Below, piece by piece: positions 57,215-64,000 of a DNA stretch of 64,000 nt. The notes beneath the pieces were generated by a model. That model had not been told where the DNA came from, searched no databases, and was given only the letters and a program-made list of their open reading frames with translations. The DNA is from CANKHA01 sp963731585. Its GTDB lineage: Bacteria > Pseudomonadota > Alphaproteobacteria > Rhizobiales > Xanthobacteraceae. A program made the position numbers and the translations under genes. Positions within the stretch are counted from its first letter, which is position 1. Each line of letters begins with the position of its first letter. The DNA is taken from the NCBI GenBank assembly GCA_963731585.1, contig CAVSWC010000003.1:682001-746000 (forward strand), read 5' to 3'.

Positions 57215-57676
57215 TCAGGCCGCGCTCGCGGAAGGCAGCGCCAGGACAGCGTAAAGCGCTTCGGCATCCTGCGATGCGCGAAGCCTTTGCCCGACGTCAG
57301 GATCGCGCAACAGCCGGGCGATCCGCGCCAGCGCTTTCAGATGATCGGCGCCCGCGCTCTCCGGCGCAAGCAGCAGGAAGATCAGGTCCACCGGCTGGCC
57401 GTCCAGCGCCTCAAAATCGATCGGGCGTTCCAGCCGCGCGAACATGCCGAACAGCTTTCCGAGCTTTGGCAGCTTGCCATGCGGGATGGCGACGCCATTG
57501 CCCACCCCGGTCGAACCGAGCTTCTCCCGCTGCAGAAGAATCTCCGCGATCGTGCGTTCGTTATGCCCAGTCAGCTGCCCCGCCTGGGCCGCCAATTCCT
57601 GGATCGCCTGCTTCTTGCTGGTGACCTTCAATACCGGAATGACCGCGTTCGGGGCGATGAGATCGGTCAGCGACAT
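57215..57676 (-). CDS. ptsN: Nitrogen-regulatory phosphotransferase EIIA(Ntr)
   Basis: PtsN receives phosphate from NPr and regulates potassium transport, carbon and nitrogen responses. It is 153 residues, one EIIA domain. The phospho-His is at about residue 66 in GNGVAIPHGKLPKLGK. LIFLLLAPESAGADHLKALA follows. It is uninterrupted. It lies 115 bases downstream of rpoN, where hpf would be expected between the two. Confidence 0.95.
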   Translation of the reverse strand: MSLTDLIAPNAVIPVLKVTSKKQAIQELAAQAGQLTGHNERTIAEILLQREKLGSTGVGNGVAIPHGKLPKLGKLFGMFARLERPIDFEALDGQPVDLIFLLLAPESAGADHLKALARIARLLRDPDVGQRLRASQDAEALYAVLALPSASAA

Positions 57677-57791
57677 GGGCGCGTTCCGGTACCTTGGGCG
57701 AGAAAAGTTCGAGGGGGTTGATGAAGGGGGCGGACCATAAGGATCGGCTCCGAAAGCGTCAATGGCAGAGATTACTCCGCCCGAGAGCGTC

Positions 57792-59342
57792 TCACCACAC
57801 GCAATCGGTCACAAAGCCGGACACAGCCTGCTTGGCGCGCCGCCGCTGCACCGAGGAGGGGATTCGCAGCGCGTCGCGGTATTTGGCGACGGTTCGGCGC
57901 GCGATATCGATGCCCGCCTCACGCAGCTTTTCCACAAGGGTGTCATCCGAGAGCACGGCGCGCGCGTCCTCGGCCTCGATCAACTGCCTGATGCGGTGGC
58001 GCACCGCCTCGGCGGAATGCGCTTCGCCGCCATCCGAAGCTGAGATCGAAGATGTGAAGAAGTATTTCAGCTCGAAGATGCCGCGGCTGGTGGCCATGTA
58101 TTTATTCGCCGTGACACGCGACACCGTCGATTCGTGCATGGAGATCGCGTCCGCCACCGTCTTCAGATTCAAAGGTCGCAGATGCTGTACGCCCAAGGCG
58201 AAGAAGCTGTCCTGCTGGCGCACGATCTCGCTGGATACCTTCAGGATCGTGCGGGCGCGCTGGTCGAGCGCGCGAACCAGCCAGGTCGCCGTCTGGAAGC
58301 ACTCTGTCAGATAACTTTTCTCGCTGTCCGAGCGCGTTGTTTTCGATATCTTGGCGTAGTAGCTCTGATTGACCAGCACTTTCGGCAGCGTTTCTGAATT
58401 CAGCTCCACCAGCCAGCCGCCATCGGGACCGGGTCGTACAAACACATCCGGGATGACCGACTGCACCATGACCGAGCCGAGGGCGAGGCCGGGCTTTGGA
58501 TTGAGCCGGCGGATTTCGCCAATCATGTCGGCCAAATCCTCGTCGTCCACGCCGCAGATCTTCTTCAAGGCGGCGAACTGACGGTTGGCCAGCATCGGCA
58601 GATTCTCCACCAGCGCCTGCATCGCGGGATCCAACCGGTCGCGCTCCCTGAGCTGGAGCGTGAGACATTCGTTGAGATCGCGCGCACAGACGCCGGCCGG
58701 ATCGAAGCCCTGCACGATGGCGAGCACGGCTTCCACCTCGGCCATGGGTGCGCCGAGTTTCTGCGCCACGGTTTGCAGATCGCCGGCGAGGTATCCTGCC
58801 TCGTCCACCATGTCGATCAGGTATTGCCCGATCATGCGGCGCGCCGGATGGGTGATCGCCATCGACAGCTGCTCGGCGAGATGGTCGGCCAGTGTGATCT
58901 CGGCGGAGACAAAAGCTTCCAGATTGTAGTCGCCATGCTCAGCGCCGCCGGAACCGGTGCCTGGCCCATTCGGACGGCGCCGGGAATGTCTCGGTTCCCG
59001 CCCGCGGCAGTGGTCTGGCCGGAATCCTCGGGAAAAACATTATCCAGGCCGGTGCCGAGCTGTGCTTCCAGCGCAGTGCGGCTGGTTTCGAGGTCTTCCC
59101 CCATCCAGTCGCCGGCCTGGGCATCGCCGTCGGGCGCGGCTTGGGTTTGCGGCGAATCCGGCTCGCCCGGCACCTCGCTCTCGGCCTCGCGTTCCAGCAG
59201 CGGGTTGCGCTCAAGCTCGCCCTCGACATAGCTGGCGAGGTCGAGATTGGAGAGCTGCAGCAGCTTGATGGCCTGCATCAGCTGCGGCGTCATCACCAGG
59301 GCCTGGCTCTGGCGGAATCTGGAGGCGTTGGGTCAGCGCCAT
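57792..59342 (-). CDS. rpoN: RNA polymerase sigma-54 factor RpoN, three extra bases
   Basis: Sigma factor for NtrC-type activated promoters. The start MALTQRLQ is at 59342. Region I FRQSQALVMTPQLMQAIKLL follows a slip at 59318-59319 (CAGA before TTC, Gln CAG/CAA). After an acidic linker two slips near 58955 (GCAC, Ala; CGGT, Arg) rejoin SGGAEHGDYNLEAFVSAEIT. The core-binding and HTH domains follow, and the RpoN box ARRTVAKYR is near the end. All three inferred alternatives are silent. The protein is about 515 residues, the normal length. Confidence 0.94.
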
Positions 59343-59430
59343 AAAATACGCTCGAACTGGTCCAATTCTTGCTTGATCGGTTTTATACCAGCTCCGGAGG
59401 GCGCACAGCGACCCCTTTTGGCGCATAGCC

Positions 59431-60360
59431 TTAAAGCTCGAAATCCTCCCCCAGGTAGAGCCTGCGGACGTCGGGGTTATTCACGATGTCGTCGGCGCGG
59501 CCCTCCATCAGCACCTGGCCGGAATAAATGATGTAGGACCGGTCGGTCAGGCCGAGGGTTTCCCGCACATTGTGGTCGGTGATCAGCACCCCAATGCCGC
59601 GGTCGGTCAGGTGCCGCACCAGGGTCTGGATGTCTACCACCGCGATCGGATCGATCCCGGCGAAAGGCTCGTCCAGCAGCATGTAGCTGGGCCGTGAGGC
59701 CAGCGCGCGGGCGATCTCGCAGCGCCGGCGCTCGCCGCCGGAGAGCGCAATAGACGGTGTCTTGCGCAGGGGCGCGATGCTGAATTCGTCGAGCAAAGCT
59801 TCCAGCTCGGCCTCGCGCCGACGGCGGTTGGGCTCCACCACCTCCAGCACCGCGCGGATATTGTCTTCCACATTCAGCCCGCGAAAAATCGAGGCCTCCT
59901 GCGGCAGATAGCCGATGCCGAGCCGCGCGCGCTGGTACATGGGAAAGCCGGTGACGTCGTGGCCGTCGAGTTCGATGCGGCCGCGGTCCGCCTTGATCAG
60001 GCCGGTGATCATGTAAAAGACCGTGGTCTTGCCCGCCCCGTTCGGACCCAGCAGGCCGACCGCCTCGCCGCGCCTCACGTAGAGGCTCACGCCGTTGATG
60101 ACCTTGCGTCCGGCAAAGCTTTTCTCCACCCCATGCGCGGCAAGATAACCCTGGTTCTGGGCCATGACGGGCGGGCCGTCTTGCTCTGCAGCTGACGGCG
60201 GAGCTGGCCGCGGGCGCACAGCGGTGACGGCCGCGGCGGCGCGGGGCAGCGTCATCGGCTGCGCGGCAAAGGCACCGTCCATCTTCCAGCGGCTGCTGGC
60301 CGCCGGATGCGGCCTCGGGTTGCCGGGCTTGCCCCGGAAGAAGGAGATGATCGAGCGCAC
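59431..60360 (-). CDS. lptB: LPS export ABC transporter ATPase LptB
   Basis: Cytosolic ATPase that powers LptBFG extraction of lipopolysaccharide. Walker A is LLGPNGAGKTTVFYMITGL, Q-loop IGYLPQEASIFRGLNVEDN, signature ALSGGERRRCEIARALA, Walker B YMLLDEPFAGIDPIAV and the switch His in LITDHNVRETLGL. The GTG start at 60360 has a ribosome binding site (GAGGC) and gives an N-terminal extension of about 65 residues; the conserved part starts at MAQNQGYL (60165). Extensions of this sort occur in Bradyrhizobium LptB. It is uninterrupted. Confidence 0.94.
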   Translation of the reverse strand: MRSIISFFRGKPGNPRPHPAASSRWKMDGAFAAQPMTLPRAAAAVTAVRPRPAPPSAAEQDGPPVMAQNQGYLAAHGVEKSFAGRKVINGVSLYVRRGEAVGLLGPNGAGKTTVFYMITGLIKADRGRIELDGHDVTGFPMYQRARLGIGYLPQEASIFRGLNVEDNIRAVLEVVEPNRRRREAELEALLDEFSIAPLRKTPSIALSGGERRRCEIARALASRPSYMLLDEPFAGIDPIAVVDIQTLVRHLTDRGIGVLITDHNVRETLGLTDRSYIIYSGQVLMEGRADDIVNNPDVRRLYLGEDFEL

Positions 60361-60445
60361 CGTGCCTCAGGATTAGTTGCGCAGCAAAGACTAGCCGCGC
60401 GGTGATAGACACTCCCCCACGCGCAATCAACCAACAGAAATCGCG

Positions 60446-61100
60446 TTAATTCGTCCCCGGCAGTTTCATCGCCGGCGAGCCGTCTGTCCTGGTGCCGCGC
60501 TGGAAAATGCCCTGCACCCGGCCAGCCTCTCCATGCGGGAGACGCCGGTGGCGCGGTCGACCACCAGCCGCTCGCCACGCAAGCACATTCTGTCCCTGAC
60601 TGATGACCACGTTGCCGGTCAGCGTGATCGTGTTCGTGCGCATGTCGAACACGCCCTTTTCGCCGGTGGCGGTCTGGTCCTTCTGGGTGACCAGCACACT
60701 GCCGTTGGCTTCCAGCCGCTTGATCTGCGAAGCGCCGCCCGGTCCCGGCTGCGCCGCCTTGATGCGCGCCGGCCTTCGGGTTGTCCTCCTCGTAATAGAC
60801 CACCAGCGTCTTGGAGCGCAGATTGGTGTCGCCCTGGATCACATGCACATTGCCGCTGAAGGTCGCGACCTTGTCCTTGTCGCGCACCTCGAGCGAGGCG
60901 GCTTCGATCTGCACCGGTTCGTCGCGATTCTTCGAAAAGCCTTGCAGCGCGTTGGCCGGTCCCTGACCCGCTTGCGCCGTGCGTTGCGCGGGGGGCGACG
61001 ACGGCGGCCGCGGCGTCTGCGCCTGAGCGGCGCCGACCAGCGCCGCGGTTGCGAGCGCTGCGAAAGCAAAAAATATTGGGCGGGCGGTTGCGCGCCTCAT
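60446..61100 (-). CDS. lptA: LPS transport periplasmic protein LptA, about four extra bases
   Basis: Periplasmic bridge protein for lipopolysaccharide. A signal peptide (FFAFAALATAALVGAAQAQ) precedes the OstA/LptA domain: VQIEAASLEVRDKDKVATFS, GNVHVIQGDTNLRSKTLVVYY. A slip near 60770 (GCGC before ATC, Ala GCG/GCC) leads to SQIKRLEANGSVLVTQKDQT and NTITLTGNVVISQGQNVL. Another near 60582 (CTTG before CGT, Leu CTT/CTG) gives RGERLVVDRATGVSRME. A two-base disturbance near 60530 leads to the ending FQRGTRTDGSPAMKLPGTN. The start overlaps the lptC stop (ATGA). Confidence 0.88.
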
Positions 61101-61798
61101 GGCGACGCCGCCGGGCGGTTGGACGCGTTGTCCAGCTTCATATTGACCACGACGCCGTTGTAGAAGCGGATGACATCGCCGGAATTCAGAAGCTCGAAAC
61201 GGTTACCCTTGACGGTGCCGTTGAGCATTTTCAGTTGCACCGGCTTCTCCGACACTAAGTTGCCGTTCTTGGTATCGATCACCGCTTCCTCAAGATAGCC
61301 CTCGTAGCCATTCGACGACGTCACCACGATGTCGCGATTGAGCGTGAGCTGTTCTTTCTTGGTATCGAACAATCCGGTTTGCGCCACCAAGCGCAGGGTG
61401 GTCTTTTCCTGCATCTCCAGGCTCGCGCTGATCTCCTGCAATTCGATCACGCCGGGGCGGGTCAGGTCCTGCGCCGCGGCGCCCGCGGCAATGTCATAGC
61501 GGCGCGAGTCACGCGTGAAGCCTGAGAGTTTGGGATTTTCCATCTTGATCTTGGTTCCGGAAACGACGACGTCGCCGATGCTGATCGGAAGCTTTGTGAG
61601 CATGCGCAGCGGATTGAACCAGCTCGCCAACGCGAGCACGAGACAGCCGAGAACGGTCGCGACCGGCAGGCCGATGCGCAACAGGCGCACGCGGCGGCTA
61701 TGGCGCGCGGCGGCGCGGAAGCGCCGCGCATGATCGCGGCGGTGGCTCGCCTGAAAGGCGCGGGTTTCCCTTGGCTCAGTCCCGTAGGCGGCGCTCAT
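61097..61798 (-). CDS. lptC: LPS export protein LptC
   Basis: Single-pass inner-membrane protein that hands lipopolysaccharide from LptBFG to LptA. It is 233 residues. A basic cytosolic N-terminus is followed by one helix (LLRIGLPVATVLGCLVLALAS) and the periplasmic LptC/OstA-like domain (PKLSGFTRDSRRYDIAAGAA, GNLVSEKPVQLKMLNGTVKG). It is uninterrupted, upstream of lptA and lptB in the standard order. Confidence 0.92.
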   Translation of the reverse strand: MSAAYGTEPRETRAFQASHRRDHARRFRAAARHSRRVRLLRIGLPVATVLGCLVLALASWFNPLRMLTKLPISIGDVVVSGTKIKMENPKLSGFTRDSRRYDIAAGAAAQDLTRPGVIELQEISASLEMQEKTTLRLVAQTGLFDTKKEQLTLNRDIVVTSSNGYEGYLEEAVIDTKNGNLVSEKPVQLKMLNGTVKGNRFELLNSGDVIRFYNGVVVNMKLDNASNRPAASP

Positions 61799-61914
61799 GC
61801 GTCGTCAACCAATAGATCTATCTCCCGGCCGGTCCATTCGGAATGCGTTTTCAGTTCGAGACCGGGACGATTACCGGCGGAATATGGCCTCCCGGAGACG
61901 GTACCAGAATCCGC

Positions 61915-62529
61915 TCAGGAATGGGCGAAGATGTCCTCGGCCCCCCAGCCGGCGAGGTCGAGCCGCACCCGCTCAGGCAGGAAGCGGAAGCAGGCCGCGG
62001 CCAGCTCCGTTCGCGCTTCCCGCGCCAGCATGGCGTCGAGCTTGTCCTTCAGCGCATGCAGATGCAGCACGTCGGAAGCGGCATAGGCGATCTGCGCATC
62101 GGTGAGCTGCTCGCTGCCCCAGTCGGAGGTTTGCTGCTGCTTTGACAGGTCGGTGCCGGTGAGTTCGCGCACCAGATCTTTCAGCCCATGCTTGTCGGTA
62201 TAGGTGCGCGCCAGCCGCGAGGCGATTTTGGTGCAATAAACCGGCGTCGGCATGACGCCAAAGGCCTTGCACAGGCTGCCGAGATCGAAGCGGGCGAAGT
62301 GAAAGATTTTCAGGACTGCCGGATCGGCCAAAAGCCGTTTGATGTTCGGCGCGTCTTTCTGGCCGGGCGCGATCTGCACCACATCGGCTGAGCCGTCCCC
62401 CGGCGAGAGCTGCACCACGCAGAGCCGGTCGCGGCTGGGATCAAGCCCCATGGTCTCGGTGTCGATCGCCACCGAGCCGGAATAGCCGTTCAGGTTGGGC
62501 AGGTCGCCGCGGTGCAGGCGGACGGTCAT
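61915..62529 (-). CDS. RNase D-like 3'-5' exonuclease
   Basis: A 204-residue DEDDy exonuclease consisting of the catalytic domain only, without the HRDC domains of E. coli RNase D. Exo I is VAIDTETMGLDPSRDRL, Exo II FHFARFDLGSL, and Exo III the Tyr/Asp motif QIAYAASDVLHLHALKD. The short form is normal for Hyphomicrobiales and is found next to lptC. It probably trims structured RNA 3' ends. It is uninterrupted. Confidence 0.9.
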   Translation of the reverse strand: MTVRLHRGDLPNLNGYSGSVAIDTETMGLDPSRDRLCVVQLSPGDGSADVVQIAPGQKDAPNIKRLLADPAVLKIFHFARFDLGSLCKAFGVMPTPVYCTKIASRLARTYTDKHGLKDLVRELTGTDLSKQQQTSDWGSEQLTDAQIAYAASDVLHLHALKDKLDAMLAREARTELAAACFRFLPERVRLDLAGWGAEDIFAHS

Positions 62530-62570
62530 TGTGATTTAACCAGATATATCAATGTTGTAAGTCGATCAAA

Positions 62571-62614
62571 AGCGGCTCTTATGTAACTTACAGCAAAATC
62601 CTTGTCGAGCCGCT
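62571..62614. repeat. Inverted repeat in the rnd upstream gap
   Basis: AGCGGCTC (62571-62578) and GAGCCGCT (62607-62614) are exact 8-base inverted arms 28 bases apart. They sit in an AT-rich stretch (62530-62660) that must hold the divergent promoters of the exonuclease and the secreted-protein gene. Confidence 0.45.
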
Positions 62615-62629
62615 AAGCTTGGCCACAGG

Positions 62630-62647
62630 CTGTCATCCAACTGAAAT
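62630..62647 (+). promoter_or_regulatory. PHO-box-like site
   Basis: CTGTCAT-CCAA-CTGAAAT matches the PhoB consensus of two CTGTCAT repeats with a four-base spacer: 7/7 in the first half and 5/7 in the second. It lies 80 bases upstream of ATG 62727. If PhoB binds, the gene is induced by phosphate starvation. Confidence 0.5.
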
Positions 62648-62726
62648 ATTAAGTTCATACGGTAGGTTTTCTTCGCGGGTGCGGGCCGCGCCAGACGATC
62701 CCGCGTCAATTTCGAGGGAGAATCCG

Positions 62727-64000
62727 ATGACGTTGAATTCGTTGCTCGCCGGTGCGAGCGCCTTGGCGCTGCTCGCCGCCACCCCCGCCTGGGCCGAAGT
62801 CACGCTCAGCCATATCGGCAGCATCAAGTCCGAAGCCGCCGGCGAAGGCGCCGCCGAGATCGTCGACTACGATCCAGCCAGCAAACGCCTGTTTATCAGC
62901 AACTCCGCCGGCAGCGTCGATATTGTCGACATCGCCGATCCGAAAGCGCCGAAGAATGTCGTGCGCATCGACACCTCGCCCTATGGCGGCGGCGTCAACA
63001 GCGTTGCGGTTTCCAAGGGCGTCGTCGCGCTCGCGGTCGAGGCAAAGCCGAAGACCGATCCGGGCAAGATCGTTTTCTTCTCGATCGACGGAAAGCACCG
63101 CGCGACGGCCAATATCTGCGCGCTCCCGGACATGGTGACCTTCTCACCCGACGGCCGCTATGCCGTCGCCGCCTGTGAAGGCGAGCCCAACGATGCCTAT
63201 GACGTCGATCCCGAGGGCGCGGTCGCCGTTGTCGACCTTTCCAAAGGCGTGGACGGCCTCAACGACTCCGCCGTCAAGATCGCCGGCTTCGCCGCCTGGA
63301 ACGACAAGGGAGCGCCGGCCGGCGCGCGCATCGGCAAGCCGGGCGTGCCTTTCGCCAAGGATGTCGAGCCGGAATACGTCGCGATCTCGCCGGATTCGAA
63401 GACCGCCTATGTCACGCTGCAGGAAAACAACGCCATCGCCATCGTCGACCTCGCTTCCGCTACCGTGCAGGACGTTGTCGGCCTCGGCTGGAAGGACCAC
63501 TCCAAGGTGCCGTTCGACGCCAGCGACAGGGACGGCGGCGTCAACATCAAGACCTGGCCGGTGTGGGGCATGTATATGCCGGACAGCATCGTCGCCTTCC
63601 AGGTCGGCGGCGCGACTTATCTCGCCATCGCCAACGAAGGCGACTCCCGCGACTACAAGGGCTACAGCGAAGAAGCCCGCGTCGCGGATCTCGCGCTCGA
63701 CGAGAAGGCCTTCCCGAACGCCAAGGAGCTGCAGGCGCCGGCGGCGCTCGGCCGGCTGAAGACCACCAAGACCATGGGCGACGCCGACGGCGACGGCAAA
63801 TACGAGAAGATCTTTTCCTACGGCGGCCGCTCGTTCTCGATCCTCGACGCCAGCGGCAAGATGATCTTCGACAGCGGCGACCAGTTCGAACAGTATCTTC
63901 GCCAAGCACGAGCCGAAGAACTTCAACAGCACCAGCGACAAGAACGGCAGCATCGACGACCGTTCCGACGACAAGGGCGTCGAGCCGGAAGCGATCACCG
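62727..64000 (+). CDS. Secreted choice-of-anchor I (phosphatase-associated beta-propeller-like) protein, 3' end outside window
   Basis: Exported protein running off the window. The signal peptide is LLAGASALALLAATPAWA. Repeated blades follow: IVDYDPASKRLFISNSAGSV, NSVAVSKGVVALAVEAKPKT, MVTFSPDGRYAVAACEGEPN, YVAISPDSKTAYVTLQENNA and TYLAIANEGDSRDYKGYSEE. This matches the choice-of-anchor I family, often annotated as alkaline-phosphatase-like. A slip near 63893 (CAGTATC) leads to PKNFNSTSDKNGSIDDRSDD, the expected continuation. A GAGGGAG ribosome binding site precedes the ATG. The PHO-box-like site upstream fits a role in phosphate scavenging. Enzymatic activity is unproven. Confidence 0.8.
   Translation, partial: MTLNSLLAGASALALLAATPAWAEVTLSHIGSIKSEAAGEGAAEIVDYDPASKRLFISNSAGSVDIVDIADPKAPKNVVRIDTSPYGGGVNSVAVSKGVVALAVEAKPKTDPGKIVFFSIDGKHRATANICALPDMVTFSPDGRYAVAACEGEPNDAYDVDPEGAVAVVDLSKGVDGLNDSAVKIAGFAAWNDKGAPAGARIGKPGVPFAKDVEPEYVAISPDSKTAYVTLQENNAIAIVDLASATVQDVVGLGWKDHSKVPFDASDRDGGVNIKTWPVWGMYMPDSIVAFQVGGATYLAIANEGDSRDYKGYSEEARVADLALDEKAFPNAKELQAPAALGRLKTTKTMGDADGDGKYEKIFSYGGRSFSILDASGKMIFDSGDQFEQYLRQARAEELQQHQRQERQHRRPFRRQGRRAGSDH

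Noticed and set aside
57792..59342. Programmed ribosomal frameshifting as the explanation of the slips
   Set aside because: No shared slippery heptamer, stop-codon context or downstream structure recurs. The sites are too many and occur in unrelated genes, including several within one gene.

Overview
The window is 64 kb of GC-rich chromosome from an alphaproteobacterium of the order Hyphomicrobiales (Rhizobiales), most like the Nitrobacteraceae/Xanthobacteraceae (Bradyrhizobium, Rhodopseudomonas, Pseudolabrys and relatives). The evidence is gene order and domain architecture: ffh-rpsP-rimM-trmD-rplS-leuC, divL-tsaE/amgK-murU-addB-addA-trxA, folC-accD-trpABF-lapA-ihfB-sppA-rpsA-cmk-aroA, and hsp20-DUF1150-ptsN-rpoN-lptB-lptA-lptC-rnd. 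Palindromic intergenic repeats of rhizobial type also occur. There is no insertion sequence, prophage, integrase or CRISPR array; this is core chromosome with small accessory insertions.

Layout. 1-13 kb: translation genes, then leucine biosynthesis (leuC, leuD, leuB) and asd, interleaved with small secreted or unknown proteins. 13-19.5 kb: a type II NADH dehydrogenase facing a tetR-MFP-RND efflux operon. 19.8-26.7 kb: mutM, ubiE, ubiB, a coaBC with an N-terminal ribbon-helix-helix domain, dut and cysK. 26.8-38.9 kb: a DivL-type pseudokinase, a TsaE-AmgK fusion, MurU, AddB, AddA and thioredoxin (cell-cycle control, wall recycling, break repair). 39-55.4 kb: an ATP-dependent DNA ligase, then the folC...aroA block on the minus strand, interrupted by a secreted protease pair and by a PAP2/GT39 membrane pair. 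55.5-62.5 kb: FYDLN protein, tRNA-Ala, Hsp20, DUF1150, PtsN, RpoN, the Lpt genes and an RNase D-like exonuclease. 62.7 kb to the end: a secreted choice-of-anchor I protein behind a PHO-box-like site.

Reading frames. About half of the genes, including plainly essential ones, are interrupted by single extra bases, roughly 70 by my hand count. Every interruption can be explained by insertions; none requires a deletion. In most cases I resolved, the extra base and its neighbour are two alternative third bases of the same codon (GAT/GAC, CTT/CTG, GCG/GCC). I therefore read them as a consensus artefact, most simply two strain alleles both kept at a SNP, and annotate these genes as CDS across the interruptions instead of as pseudogenes. 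The tract from divL to addA is almost free of them, while ndh carries about a dozen.

Strongest biological leads: the RHH-CoaBC fusion next to a truncated RES-toxin fragment; an orphan intrinsic terminator upstream of asd that implies an unannotated small RNA; a branched RNA-like fold in the rpsA leader; an rplS terminator embedded in the signal-peptide codons of the next gene; an altered MutM zinc finger; and loss of hpf between rpoN and ptsN.
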